From NCBI RefSeq assembly GCF_030209375.1, contig NZ_JARVSC010000003.1:1-64000 (forward strand): a stretch of 64,000 bases of DNA, given 5' to 3'. This DNA comes from Plantibacter sp. ME-Dv--P-122b. GTDB taxonomy: Bacteria; Actinomycetota; Actinomycetes; Actinomycetales; Microbacteriaceae. Position 1 is the first letter of the stretch; every line of letters begins with the position of its first letter. The notes beneath the pieces were generated by a model. The model saw only the letters and a program-made list of their open reading frames with translations, searched no databases and had not been told where the DNA came from. Positions 12,637-21,611 of the stretch are shown here, one piece after another. The position numbers and the translations under genes were made by a program.

Positions 12637-13326
12637 CTACGACGACGAGGATGCCGACGAATCCGCGCCCGGAGCAGCCCGCTCCGCGATGAGCGCGGCC
12701 TGGACCCGCGACCGTGCGTCGAGCTTCACGAGGATCCGGGACACGTGCGTGCGGGCCGTCGCCTCGGACAGCCCGAGCGCGGTCGCGATCCCGGCGTTGC
12801 TCAGCCCCTCGCGCAGCTGCTCGAGGACCTCACGCTCCCGCGGTGTCAGCGTGGCCAGACCGGGGTGCGCCGGCGCCGGCTCCGGCACGACCGGAGGTCT
12901 GGCCGCGGCGAGACGTTCGAGGACTCTGCGGGTCACCTCGGGGGCGAGCACCGCCTCGCCCGCGTGCACTCGTCGGATCGCATCGACGAGGCCGGCAGCG
13001 GAGACCGTCTTCACCAGGAAGGCGTTCGCCCCGGCCGCCAGCGCCTCGTCAACGTACCGGTCGAGGGCGAAGGTCGTGAGCATGATGATGCTCGGCGGTG
13101 GGGTGACCGCGGCGAGGATGGCCGGGATCGCGTCGATCCCCGAGGCACGCGGCATCTGGACGTCGAGCAACACGACGTCCGGTCGGTGTCGCACGGCTTG
13201 CGCGACGACGGCCTCCCCGTCCGCCGCCTCGGCGATGACCAGGATGTCGTCCGGCTCGTCGAGCAGCGCTCCCAGACCCGCTCTGACGGCCGCATGGTCG
13301 TCCGCGATGAGGACCGTGATGGTCAT
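12637..13326 (-). CDS. NarL/LuxR-family response regulator
   Basis: 229 residues. Receiver domain at 1-120 with acidic pocket Asp9-Asp10, phospho-acceptor Asp55 (VVLLDVQMP) and Lys at the FLVKTV position. A C-terminal LuxR-type HTH follows (LTPREREVLEQLREGLSN, then GLSEATARTHVSRILVKL). The start overlaps the histidine kinase stop (ATGA), so they form a two-component pair. Targets are unknown. It sits just upstream of argC in the same direction but with a 201-base gap. Confidence 0.9.
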   Translation of the reverse strand: MTITVLIADDHAAVRAGLGALLDEPDDILVIAEAADGEAVVAQAVRHRPDVVLLDVQMPRASGIDAIPAILAAVTPPPSIIMLTTFALDRYVDEALAAGANAFLVKTVSAAGLVDAIRRVHAGEAVLAPEVTRRVLERLAAARPPVVPEPAPAHPGLATLTPREREVLEQLREGLSNAGIATALGLSEATARTHVSRILVKLDARSRVQAALIAERAAPGADSSASSSS

Positions 13327-14606
13327 GACGCCCCTCCTGCGGTGACGACCGCGGGGGTGGCCGGCGACACCGGGGTCGGCACGGTGAGCGCCGTCCGCCA
13401 GTCGGGACCGTCCGGCCCCGCGACGAGGTCGCCTCCGACCAGACGTGCCCGCTCGGCCAGGCCTACCAGGCCGACCCCACCGGACCCGGCGAGCACCGAA
13501 GACGAGGTCGCCGTCGGCAGTGGGTTGCTGAGCGTAACGGACAGGGCACCGGGCGGGAGCGAGACCTCGACCCGCACGGAAGCACCCGGTGCGTGCTTCG
13601 CCGTGTTCGTCAGGCCTTCGACGAGCGTGCGGAGCCCGACGATCGAGGTCTGCGCGGGGACTTCGGCGAGCGCCGCGTCGTCCGGAGCCCGTACCTCCAC
13701 CTCCAGTCCGTTGGCACGGGCGACCTCGACCGCGCGGCGGACCGACTCGGCGGTGAGTCGGTCCGGTGCCTGGGCCAGGTCGTCGGCCGACTGGTCACCG
13801 CGGAGCACGTCGATCATCGTGCGCATGTCGGCGAGCGCGTCGAGACTGCTGGTCCGGACGAGTGCGAGGCTGCGCCGCAGCGCCACCGGGTCGGTGCCGT
13901 CGCGTCGTTCCAGGGCAGCCGCGGACTGCATCGCGATCGCCGAGAGGTGACCGGCGATGACGTCGTGCAGCTCCCGGCTGAGCTCGAGCCGTTCACGGGT
14001 CACAGCGTCCTGCCGCAGGGCAGCCGCCGCCTGCGTGATCGTGTCGGCGCGCTCACGCTGTCGTTCGGCCTCGAGGCGCGGGTACCGCACCATCCTGCCG
14101 AACCAGATCGAACTCGCCAGGACGACCGGCACGGTGATCAGCGAGCCGAGGAGGACACCGCTGCCGAGCCGGGCGACGGCTTGCACGTCGCCGGTGAACC
14201 AGACCACCGCGAAGACACCGACCGACACGACGGCGAGCGCGGTGCAGGCGAGCGCGGCGACGTCCATGACCCGGGACCGCGAGTACAGCGCCGCCGCATA
14301 GGCGAGGTCGGACACGACGATGAGCATCCCGAGGCCGCTGCCCCCGGTGGTGAGTGCCTCGGCCAGGGCTATCAGGATGCCGACGGCCAGCGTGGTCAAC
14401 GGGCGTCGACGGCGGAGCAGGTGCACCGCCAGGATGGCCGCGAGGAAGACGAGGGTGAGGATGAGCGGCGGTTCCGACACGGTCGTCCCCCAGGGGACAT
14501 GGATCCCGAGGAGGGCGAACAGGAGTCCCATGGCCGCGCACACCGTGGTGATGACCGGCTCGCGGTGTCGGCTCACCCATGCACGCGGTCCTTCGAGAGC
14601 AGCCAT
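13323..14606 (-). CDS. Sensor histidine kinase, HisKA_3 type
   Basis: 427 residues. N-terminal region with about five to six membrane helices (about 17-170) and almost no extracytoplasmic domain, so the signal is probably sensed in or at the membrane. The HisKA_3 motif ELSRELHDVIAGHLS has phospho-acceptor His214. The HATPase domain includes the GLTNTAKHAPG N-box and GGVGLVGLAERARLVGG G-box. The ATG was chosen because a TGTGAT -10 lies six bases upstream; the adjacent GGAGGT is too close to serve as a ribosome site. An extended frame to 14705 and a GTG 30 bases downstream are alternatives. Confidence 0.88.
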   Translation of the reverse strand: MAALEGPRAWVSRHREPVITTVCAAMGLLFALLGIHVPWGTTVSEPPLILTLVFLAAILAVHLLRRRRPLTTLAVGILIALAEALTTGGSGLGMLIVVSDLAYAAALYSRSRVMDVAALACTALAVVSVGVFAVVWFTGDVQAVARLGSGVLLGSLITVPVVLASSIWFGRMVRYPRLEAERQRERADTITQAAAALRQDAVTRERLELSRELHDVIAGHLSAIAMQSAAALERRDGTDPVALRRSLALVRTSSLDALADMRTMIDVLRGDQSADDLAQAPDRLTAESVRRAVEVARANGLEVEVRAPDDAALAEVPAQTSIVGLRTLVEGLTNTAKHAPGASVRVEVSLPPGALSVTLSNPLPTATSSSVLAGSGGVGLVGLAERARLVGGDLVAGPDGPDWRTALTVPTPVSPATPAVVTAGGAS

Positions 14607-14612
14607 ACCTCC

Positions 14613-14618
14613 ATCACA
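14613..14618 (-). promoter_or_regulatory. Possible -10 for the histidine kinase gene
   Basis: TGTGAT on the minus strand, six bases before the chosen ATG. It matches the spacing seen at many other starts in the window, but the second base departs from TANNNT. Confidence 0.3.
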
Positions 14619-14746
14619 CCAGCTCGCGCCATGCGGCGCGAGCGCCGGAGGGACGAGCCCGCGTACGCAGTTCCGCTGACCCCGTCGCCGGAGGATCAGC
14701 AGCACGGTCGATGTGGCACGGCATCACCCCGCGACACCATCGGAAC

Positions 14747-15394
14747 ATGGACAGCTTCACTGAACTCTTCGGCACGAGCCCACTCATCTGGGCCATCCTC
14801 GGCGCGGAGGCCGCGTTCTGGATCCTCCTCTTCGGCGGGCTCGCGGTCCGCTACCTCCTCCGGCGACGCCGGCTCAGCGCGATCATGTTGATCGGTGTGC
14901 CGGTCGTGGACCTCGTCCTCCTCGTCCTGACCGCGACCGACCTCGCGTCCGGCGAGGAGCCCAACGTCACGCACCTCCTCGCGACCATCTACCTGGGCTT
15001 CACGGTGGCGTTCGGCCACGCCCTCATCACGAAGGCGGACGTCTGGTTCGCGCACCGGTTCGCGGGCGGTCCAGCACCGCGGCCGAAGCCGAAGTCCGGG
15101 CCGGCGTACGTCCGCGCCGCCTGGTCGGAGTGGCGTCGGGTGGTCCTCGCCGTCGCGATCGCGGTCGCCGGGCTCCTCGCGATGCAGGCCATGGTCGGCT
15201 GGACCGTCCCCGCGTCCTTCGCGCTCGCGAACGAGGACGTCATCTGGGGCATGATCATCAAGCTCGTCGCGATCACCGCGATCTGGTTCGCCGCAGGCCC
15301 GGTGTACGCCGTTCTCTTCCGGAGCTCCGCACCCGCGCCTGACACCACGGAGCGGGTTTCGGATTCCATCCACACGCCTCAGGGTCGTCCCTAA
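14747..15394 (+). CDS. Membrane protein of unknown function
   Basis: 215 residues with about five hydrophobic helices (roughly 11-33, 42-58, 72-95, 135-155 and 165-192). A basic cytoplasmic loop separates the halves (PAPRPKPKSG, about 109-118). No enzyme or transporter signature was recognised. It is divergent from the histidine kinase and lies 36 bases before the HTH-MurA gene, so it may belong to either neighbourhood. Longer upstream frames lack support; the ATG at 14747 is the first that begins the hydrophobic protein. Confidence 0.75.
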   Translation: MDSFTELFGTSPLIWAILGAEAAFWILLFGGLAVRYLLRRRRLSAIMLIGVPVVDLVLLVLTATDLASGEEPNVTHLLATIYLGFTVAFGHALITKADVWFAHRFAGGPAPRPKPKSGPAYVRAAWSEWRRVVLAVAIAVAGLLAMQAMVGWTVPASFALANEDVIWGMIIKLVAITAIWFAAGPVYAVLFRSSAPAPDTTERVSDSIHTPQGRP

Positions 15395-15401
15395 CGGCGC
15401 A

Positions 15402-15421
15402 CTATCTCATATCTGAGATAG
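15402..15421 (+). promoter_or_regulatory. Palindromic operator CTATCTCA-N4-TGAGATAG
   Basis: A perfect 8-bp inverted repeat with a 4-base centre. It fills the interval where the -35/-10 spacer would be and overlaps the TAGAGT -10 (15419-15424). A protein bound here would block the promoter. The gene starting ten bases later encodes an XRE-type HTH, so autorepression is the simplest reading. Confidence 0.6.
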
Positions 15422-15424
15422 AGT
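15419..15424 (+). promoter_or_regulatory. -10 element of the HTH-MurA gene
   Basis: TAGAGT, six bases before the ATG at 15431, consistent with a leaderless mRNA. It overlaps the right arm of the palindrome. Confidence 0.5.
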
Positions 15425-15430
15425 GACGGC

Positions 15431-16990
15431 ATGGAAGACACGGCAACCTTTGAACGAACGGATCCCGCGGCACCGCTCCGGCAGGTCGGGGCACTCATCC
15501 GCGGCGCCCGACAGGGACGCAAACTCACCCAGGCCCAGCTGGCGGAACGCGTCGGCACGAGCCAGAGCGCGATCAACCGGATCGAGCAGGGCAGTCAGAA
15601 CATCAGCATCGACCTCCTGAGCCGGATCAGCACCGCGCTCGAGAGCGAGATCGTCAGTTTCGGCGAGCAGAAGAAGAACTCGCACCTCCGTGTGCAGGGC
15701 GGCCGTCAGCTGCACGGCACCATCGCGGTGCGTTCGAGCAAGAACGCCTCGGTCGCGCTCCTCTGCGCCGCGCTCATGAACCGCGGCCGCACCACGCTGC
15801 ACGGCATCGCCCGGATCGTCGAGGTCGACCGCATCATCGACGTCCTGCGCAGCCTGGGCGTCTCCGTGGTCTGGTCGCCCGACGGCCAGGACGTCGAGAT
15901 CCACGTACCGGATAACCTGTCGCTCGAGAGCATCGACGAGGACGCCGGCCGTCGAACCAGGAGCGTGCTCATGTTCCTCGGTCCGCTCCTCGGCCGCTAC
16001 GACACCTTCGCCCTCCCCTACGCCGGTGGTTGCGACCTCGGGACCCGCACCGTCGAACCGCACCTCATCGCGCTCCGGCCGTTCGGCCTCTCCATCGAGG
16101 CGACCGCCGGCTGGTACCAGGCCACCGTCGCACCGGACGTGCCCGAGGAACTGAGCGTCGTGCTCACCGAACGCGGCGACACCGTGACCGAGAACGCCAT
16201 CATGGCCGCAGCGGTGCGCGACGGCGTGACGATCATCCGCAATGCGAGCCCGAACTACATGGTGCAGGACCTGTGCTTCTACCTGGAGCTCCTCGGCATC
16301 ACCATCGAGGGCATCGGGAGCACGACGCTCCGGATCACCGGCCGCAGCGTCATCAACGAGGACGTCGACTACTGGCCGAGCGAGGACCCGGTGGAGGCGA
16401 TGAGTCTGCTCACCGCCGGGATCGTCACCGATTCGGAGATCACCGTCACGCGCGTGCCGATCGAGTTCATGGAGATCGAGCTCGCGACGCTCGGCGAGAT
16501 GGGACTGCGCTACACCCGCTCCCCCGAGTACGCGGCGGCGAACGGCCGAACCCGACTCGTCGACGTCACCGTGCACCCCTCCAAGCTGCACGCCCCGATC
16601 GACAAGATCCACCCCATGCCGTTCCCGGGGCTCAACATCGACAACCTGCCGTTCTTCGCGGTCATCGCGGCCTGCGCCGAGGGTGACACGCTCATCCACG
16701 ACTGGGTGTACGAGGGGCGGGCGATCCACCTCACCGACCTGACGCGACTCGGCGCGAACGTCCGCCTGCGCGACCCGCACCGCATCGACGTCTCCGGGCC
16801 GACGCACTGGTCCGGCGCCGAGGTGAGCTGCCCTCCGGCGCTGCGACCGGCCGTCGTCATCCTGCTCGCCATGCTCGCCGCGAAGGGCACAAGCGTGCTC
16901 CGGAACGTCGACATCATCGCTCGGGGGTACGAGCAGCTGCAGGAGCGGCTCATCACCCTGGGTGCGTCGATCGAGACCTTCCGCGACTGA
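15431..16990 (+). CDS. XRE-type HTH fused to a MurA-like enolpyruvyltransferase domain
   Basis: 519 residues, about 100 longer than ordinary MurA. Residues 16-80 form an XRE HTH (LTQAQLAERVGTSQSAINRI). From about 86 the protein follows the EPSP-synthase/MurA fold. SSKNASVAL keeps the MurA Lys-Asn pair (Lys104, Asn105). GGCDLGTRTVEPH keeps the PEP-reacting Cys (Cys201). IARGYEQLQERL keeps the C-terminal Arg-Gly-Tyr. However, the segment equivalent to MurA ENRFMHVPEL reads IEFMEIELAT, losing the substrate-contacting Arg. Activity as UDP-GlcNAc enolpyruvyltransferase is therefore doubtful. It may be a regulator that senses a cell-wall precursor with a MurA fold. A standard murA would be expected elsewhere. 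Confidence 0.85.
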   Translation: MEDTATFERTDPAAPLRQVGALIRGARQGRKLTQAQLAERVGTSQSAINRIEQGSQNISIDLLSRISTALESEIVSFGEQKKNSHLRVQGGRQLHGTIAVRSSKNASVALLCAALMNRGRTTLHGIARIVEVDRIIDVLRSLGVSVVWSPDGQDVEIHVPDNLSLESIDEDAGRRTRSVLMFLGPLLGRYDTFALPYAGGCDLGTRTVEPHLIALRPFGLSIEATAGWYQATVAPDVPEELSVVLTERGDTVTENAIMAAAVRDGVTIIRNASPNYMVQDLCFYLELLGITIEGIGSTTLRITGRSVINEDVDYWPSEDPVEAMSLLTAGIVTDSEITVTRVPIEFMEIELATLGEMGLRYTRSPEYAAANGRTRLVDVTVHPSKLHAPIDKIHPMPFPGLNIDNLPFFAVIAACAEGDTLIHDWVYEGRAIHLTDLTRLGANVRLRDPHRIDVSGPTHWSGAEVSCPPALRPAVVILLAMLAAKGTSVLRNVDIIARGYEQLQERLITLGASIETFRD

Positions 16991-17010
16991 GTCCGTCCCG
17001 TCCGACGGAC

Positions 17011-17043
17011 GCGGCCCCGCAGATCATCGATCCGCGGGGCCGC
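17011..17043. terminator. Bidirectional terminator between the convergent HTH-MurA gene and pheT
   Basis: GCGGCCCCGC (17011-17020) pairs with GCGGGGCCGC (17034-17043), and an inner GATC/GATC pairing shortens the loop. It lies 20 bases past one stop codon and 20 past the other, so it can serve both genes. U-runs are weak, as usual in high-GC genomes. Confidence 0.7.
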
Positions 17044-17063
17044 TGTCGTCCGGTACGACCGGC

Positions 17064-19577
17064 TCAGTCCCGGATGCTCGCGCCGAAGCGCTCGGCCGCC
17101 ACCGCCGCGCCGGCCAGCTTCGCGTCGCTCGCCTCCGCCGCGGTGAGCGTGCGGTTAGGCGCGCGGAACCGCAGGGCGAACGTCAGGCTCTTGCCGCCCT
17201 CGGGCACGCCCGAACCTCGGTAGTCGTCGACGAGGCGGATGTGCTCGAGGAGCGAACCGGCTCCGACCCGGACGGCCTCGAGGACCTCACCGGCCGAGAC
17301 CGTCGCGGGGACGAGCAGGGAGAGGTCCTGCGTCGCCGCGGGCAGGGTGCCGATACCGACGGCCTCTGGCAGTGCGTCGCCGAGCGCGATGATGCGATCC
17401 AGGTCGAGTTCCGCGACCGCCACGACGCGCGGCAGGTTCGCCTCCTCGGCGACGGCCGGGTGCACCTCCCCCGCGTACCCCACCAGGACGTCGCCGACAT
17501 GCAGCGCCGCGGTCCGTCCGGGGTGCAGTGCCTGGTGGCTGCCCTGCGAGACGGTGATCTCGACGCCGGTCGCTACCGCGACGGCCTGGACGGCCTCGAG
17601 CGCGTCCGCGATACCGGCCGCGACCGCGGGCTGGCCCGGCTGCTTCGGGACGGCGTTGCCGACCGCGAGGAAACCGAGATGACGCGGTTGAGCCGGAACG
17701 CCCGCCTCGAGCTCCTCGAGCTGGGCCTCGCTCGGCCGGACCGCCGCCTGTGGGAGTTCCGCCTGGCCGAACGCGCCGTGGCGGGACGGACGGAAGACCG
17801 CGCCGACCTCGAAGATCGAGAGGTCGGTCAGACCACGCGAGACGTTCCGGTGGGCCACCGCGAGGAGACCGGGCAGGATCGACGCGCGGAGGAACGGCGC
17901 CTTCGCGTCGAGCGGGTTCGCGAGCTTCACGGCTGGGAACGCACCGGGCTGCGGTGCTCCGAACCGGGCGTTCTCCTCGGCGGAGACGAACGGGTAGGCC
18001 AACACCTCGGTGGCGCCGCCGTAGGCGAGCGCGTCGGAGACCCCACGGCGCAACCGCTGCGAGCGGGAGAGGCCGCGTCCCGGAGGCGCGACGGGGAGCA
18101 CCGACGGGATGCGGTCGTATCCGAGGATCCGCGCCACCTCCTCGGCGAGATCCTCCTTGCCGGTGATGTCGTGGCGCCAGCTCGGCGGCGTCACGAGCAG
18201 GCCGCCCTCGCTGGACTCGACGGCCGCGCCGATCTCGGCGAGCGCGGATAGGGTCTCGTCCGCTCCGAAGGTGACGCCGATGAGGCTGTTGATGTAGTCG
18301 TCGGGGAGCAGGATCGGCTCGCGATCCGGCGCTGCGGTGACGGTCGAGCCGAGGTCGTCCGTCCGGCCTCCGGCCAGGTCGACGAGCAACTGTGCGACGC
18401 GACCCGCGGCGGCGACGGCGATCTGTGGATCGACACCGCGCTCGAACCGCTTGGACGCCTCACTCGGCAGCTTGTGGCGGCGCGCGCTCCGTGCGATCGA
18501 CACCTGGTCGAAGTTCGCGGCCTCGATGAGGACATTGCGCGTGGCATCGGTGATCTCGGTGTCGAGGCCACCCATCACACCGGCGAGCCCGATCGGGCCC
18601 GAGTCGTCGGTGATCAGCAGGTCCTCGTCGTGGAGCTTCCGCTCCTGGCCGTCGAGCGTGACGAAGGTCTCGCCGGAGCGCGCGCGCCGGACGACGATGC
18701 CGCCCGTGAGCTTGTCGAGGTCGTACCCGTGGATCGGCTGCCCGAGCTCGAGCATGACGTAGTTCGTGATGTCGACGACGAGCGACAGCGAGCGGATGCC
18801 GGCGAGCTTCAACCGGGCCACCATCCACGGCGGGGTGGGCTTCGTCGGATCGACGTCGCGCACGACGCGCGCGACGAACACGCTCGACCCGACGCGACCG
18901 CGGACCGGCGCCGCATCGTCGATCGTGACGGGGAAGCCGTCGAGTGGACCGGTGAACGCCTCGGGGACGCTCGCCGCCGGGTCGCGGAAGGCGGCACCGG
19001 TCGCGTGCGAGTACTCGCGTGCGACCCCTCGGATCGAGAACGCGTACCCGCGATCGGGCGTCACGTTGAGCTCGACCGCGGCGTCGTCGAGGCCGAGCAG
19101 GCTGATCGCGTCGGTGCCGACGGGCGCCTCGACCCCGATCGTCGAGAGGCGCAGGATCCCGTCGTGGTCCTCACCGAGACCGAGCTCGCGAGCCGACGCG
19201 ATCATGCCGTCCGACACGTGGCCGTAGGTCTTGCGAGCCGCGATCGGGAACGGACCGGGCAGGACGGCGCCGGGCAGGGTGACGACCACCTGGTCGCCGA
19301 CGAAGAAGTTGCCGGCACCGCAGACGATGCCCCGTACCGCCCCGTCGGCGTCGCCCTCGGCGACGCGGACCTGGCACCAGCGGATGGTCTTGCCGTTGGA
19401 CTGCGGCTCCTCGACGAACTCGAGGACCTCACCGACCACGATGGGACCGGTCAGTTCGAAGCGGTGGACGTCCTCCTCCTCGAGCCCGACGCGCACGAGC
19501 GCGGCGTGGACGTCTTCAGGGGTGGTCCCCGGGGCGAGTTCGACGAACTCCCCGAGCCAGCTCAATGGAACACGCAC
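17064..19577 (-). CDS. pheT: Phenylalanyl-tRNA synthetase beta subunit
   Basis: 837 residues, normal length. It forms the alpha2-beta2 enzyme with PheS. Domains in order: tRNA-binding OB domain (about 40-160), B3/B4 editing region (about 215-390, with LGQPIHGYDLDKL), B5 (about 400-480), catalytic-like core, and a C-terminal FDX-ACB anticodon-binding domain (SLTFALRFRAPNRTL). The GTG start was chosen because VRVPLSWLGEF is the usual N-terminus; it lies two bases after the pheS stop. A longer upstream frame only shadows pheS. Confidence 0.96.
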   Translation of the reverse strand: MRVPLSWLGEFVELAPGTTPEDVHAALVRVGLEEEDVHRFELTGPIVVGEVLEFVEEPQSNGKTIRWCQVRVAEGDADGAVRGIVCGAGNFFVGDQVVVTLPGAVLPGPFPIAARKTYGHVSDGMIASARELGLGEDHDGILRLSTIGVEAPVGTDAISLLGLDDAAVELNVTPDRGYAFSIRGVAREYSHATGAAFRDPAASVPEAFTGPLDGFPVTIDDAAPVRGRVGSSVFVARVVRDVDPTKPTPPWMVARLKLAGIRSLSLVVDITNYVMLELGQPIHGYDLDKLTGGIVVRRARSGETFVTLDGQERKLHDEDLLITDDSGPIGLAGVMGGLDTEITDATRNVLIEAANFDQVSIARSARRHKLPSEASKRFERGVDPQIAVAAAGRVAQLLVDLAGGRTDDLGSTVTAAPDREPILLPDDYINSLIGVTFGADETLSALAEIGAAVESSEGGLLVTPPSWRHDITGKEDLAEEVARILGYDRIPSVLPVAPPGRGLSRSQRLRRGVSDALAYGGATEVLAYPFVSAEENARFGAPQPGAFPAVKLANPLDAKAPFLRASILPGLLAVAHRNVSRGLTDLSIFEVGAVFRPSRHGAFGQAELPQAAVRPSEAQLEELEAGVPAQPRHLGFLAVGNAVPKQPGQPAVAAGIADALEAVQAVAVATGVEITVSQGSHQALHPGRTAALHVGDVLVGYAGEVHPAVAEEANLPRVVAVAELDLDRIIALGDALPEAVGIGTLPAATQDLSLLVPATVSAGEVLEAVRVGAGSLLEHIRLVDDYRGSGVPEGGKSLTFALRFRAPNRTLTAAEASDAKLAGAAVAAERFGASIRD

Positions 19578-19579
19578 GA

Positions 19580-20620
19580 CTACACCACCATCCCGAACTG
19601 CTGGGAGAAGCGGACGTCGCCCTCCACCATCTCTCGCATGTCCTGCACGCCGTCGCGCAGCATCAGGCCGCGCTCGACACCCATCCCGAAGGCGAAGCCC
19701 GAGTAGACCTCGGGGTCGATACCGGCGGACCGGAGCACGTTCGGGTTGATCATGCCGCACCCACCCCACTCGATCCAACGCGGTCCGTCCTTGAAGGTCG
19801 GGTGCCAGAAGTCGAGCTCGGCGCTCGGCTCGGTGAAGGGGAAGTAGCTGGGACGCAGACGGACCTTCGCGTCGTCGCCGAAGACGCTCTTCACGAAGTG
19901 GTCGAGCGTTCCGCGCAGGTGCGCCATCGTCAGGCCCTTGTCCACGGCGAGCCCCTCGAACTGCATGAAGACGGGCGTGTGCGTCGCGTCGAGCTCGTCG
20001 GTGCGGTAGACGCGCCCGGGGGCGAGCACGTACACGGGGAGCTCACGCTCGAGCAACGAGCGCACCTGGACCGGCGAGGTGTGCGTCCGCAGGACGAGGT
20101 GCGACTCCAGCGGCTCCACGAAGAAGGTGTCCTGCATCGCGCGGGCCGGGTGGTCGGCGTCGAAGTTCAGGGCGTCGAAGTTGAACCACTCGCTCTCGAC
20201 CTCGGGCCCCTCGGCGATCTCCCACCCCATGCCGACGAAGATGTCGGACACGCGGTCCTGGAGCAGCGTGAGGGGGTGCCGGGCACCGGGCACGCGTCGC
20301 AGCGGGACGGCGGTGACGTCGATCGCCTCTGCGGCGAGGCGTGCCTCCGTCTCGGCGGCGACGATCTCGCCCTCGCGCTCGCTCAACGCCTTCGAGACGC
20401 GCCCACGAGCCTGACCGACCAGCTTGCCGAGCGCGGCCTTCTGGTCGTTCGGCACGCTGCGGAGCGATCCGTTGAGGGCGGCGAGCGGTGACGCTTCGCC
20501 GGCGTGGGCTGATCGGACCGCTTTCAGGGCGGCCGAGTCGGTGGCTGCGGCGATCGCTTCGAGAGCGGCGTCGACCGCGGCGTTCACCGCTGGTTCGGAG
20601 ATTGGGGATGCGTCGGACAC
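19580..20620 (-). CDS. pheS: Phenylalanyl-tRNA synthetase alpha subunit
   Basis: 346 residues. Class II synthetase catalytic subunit. N-terminal coiled coil to about residue 100, then motif 2 (VYRTDELDATHTPVFMQFEG) and motif 3 (FGMGVERGLML). The GTG at 20620 gives the N-terminus VSDASPISEP. A TAGACT -10 lies eight bases upstream of it. An in-frame TTG at 20629 starts inside the position where the transcript should begin and is less likely. pheT follows after two bases. Confidence 0.95.
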   Translation of the reverse strand: MSDASPISEPAVNAAVDAALEAIAAATDSAALKAVRSAHAGEASPLAALNGSLRSVPNDQKAALGKLVGQARGRVSKALSEREGEIVAAETEARLAAEAIDVTAVPLRRVPGARHPLTLLQDRVSDIFVGMGWEIAEGPEVESEWFNFDALNFDADHPARAMQDTFFVEPLESHLVLRTHTSPVQVRSLLERELPVYVLAPGRVYRTDELDATHTPVFMQFEGLAVDKGLTMAHLRGTLDHFVKSVFGDDAKVRLRPSYFPFTEPSAELDFWHPTFKDGPRWIEWGGCGMINPNVLRSAGIDPEVYSGFAFGMGVERGLMLRDGVQDMREMVEGDVRFSQQFGMVV

Positions 20621-20628
20621 GAGAGCCA

Positions 20629-20634
20629 AGTCTA
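20629..20634 (-). promoter_or_regulatory. -10 element of pheST
   Basis: TAGACT on the minus strand, eight bases before the GTG start of pheS, giving an almost leaderless transcript. Confidence 0.45.
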
Positions 20635-20711
20635 CCCAGGCGGTCGGCCCGCATGGGCGACCGTCCTCACCCCGACGGAGACCCGGTCGCCCGGGCTCCG
20701 TCGGGAGGACG

Positions 20712-21611
20712 TCAGATGCTCGCGCCGGACGACTGGTTCCCCGCCTGGATGCCGAGGATCTTGGTCGTCGTGTCCTCGGTCACGGCCTGTTCCTTCGGCG
20801 TCCGCGGCGAGCGTCGGGTACGCACCTCGACGATCTTCGCGACGCCGGAGAGGATCAGGCAGAGCACGATGTAGATCGAGCCCATCACGATGATCGAGGG
20901 GATGATCGGGCTGCCGTAGAGCGCCTGCGACCCGAACTGCTTCGCGAGGTAGAGGAGCTCCTGGTACGTGATGAGGAAGCCGAGCGCCGTGTCCTTGAGG
21001 GCGACGACGAGCTGGGCGATGATGACCGGCAGCATCGCGCGGATCGCCTGCGGGAACAGGATGAGGCGCAGGACCGCGGACTTCCGCAGGCCGATGGCGT
21101 AGGCGGCCTCGCCCTGCCCCTTCGGCAGCGATTCGATGCCCGCTCGGAAGATCTCGGAGAACACCGCGCCGTTGTACAGCGTCAGCGCGATGGCGACGGC
21201 GACGAACGGCGTCACGAAGGTGAAGCCGAGGGGCGGCAGCCCGTAGTACATGAGCATCATCAGGATGAGGACCGGGACCGCCCGGAAGAACTCGATGAAG
21301 ATCGTGAAGGGGACGTTGATGACCTTGTGGTCGGACAGTCGGCCGATCGCCAGCACCAGTCCGAGGACGACGCTGCAGACGGCGGCGACCGCGAACGCGG
21401 ACAGGGTCGCGCCCGTCGCCTGGAGGATCTGCTCCCAGACGCGCGGGAAGGTGAAGAGCTTCCACTTCGAGGCGGTGAACTGTCCGGTCTCGATGAAGCG
21501 GAAGACGACGAAGGCGAGGATGCCGGCGACGACGAGCACCGTCGCCACACCGATCCAGCGGTAGCGGACGATGGCCTTCGGGCCGGGGGTGTCGAACAGG
21601 ACGGAGCTCAT
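20712..21611 (-). CDS. gluD: Glutamate/polar amino acid ABC transporter permease (GluD-like)
   Basis: 299 residues. Inner-membrane permease of the HisM/GlnP family with the EAA-type cytoplasmic loop GLRKSAVLRLILFPQAIRAM. An N-terminal helix precedes five further helices. The ATG overlaps the gluC stop (ATGA). The order gluA-gluB-gluC-gluD matches the Corynebacterium glutamicum glutamate importer. Substrate is inferred from operon order; other polar amino acids are possible. A 28-residue upstream extension was rejected because it overlaps gluC without a ribosome site. Confidence 0.9.
   Translation of the reverse strand: MSSVLFDTPGPKAIVRYRWIGVATVLVVAGILAFVVFRFIETGQFTASKWKLFTFPRVWEQILQATGATLSAFAVAAVCSVVLGLVLAIGRLSDHKVINVPFTIFIEFFRAVPVLILMMLMYYGLPPLGFTFVTPFVAVAIALTLYNGAVFSEIFRAGIESLPKGQGEAAYAIGLRKSAVLRLILFPQAIRAMLPVIIAQLVVALKDTALGFLITYQELLYLAKQFGSQALYGSPIIPSIIVMGSIYIVLCLILSGVAKIVEVRTRRSPRTPKEQAVTEDTTTKILGIQAGNQSSGASI

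Noticed and set aside
15407-16807. 466-codon minus-strand frame opposite the HTH-MurA gene
   Set aside because: No motif; the plus strand has two recognisable domains and a promoter.
17064-19778. pheT extended to 904 residues
   Set aside because: The extra 67 residues only overlap pheS in another frame; VRVPLSWLGEF is the normal start.
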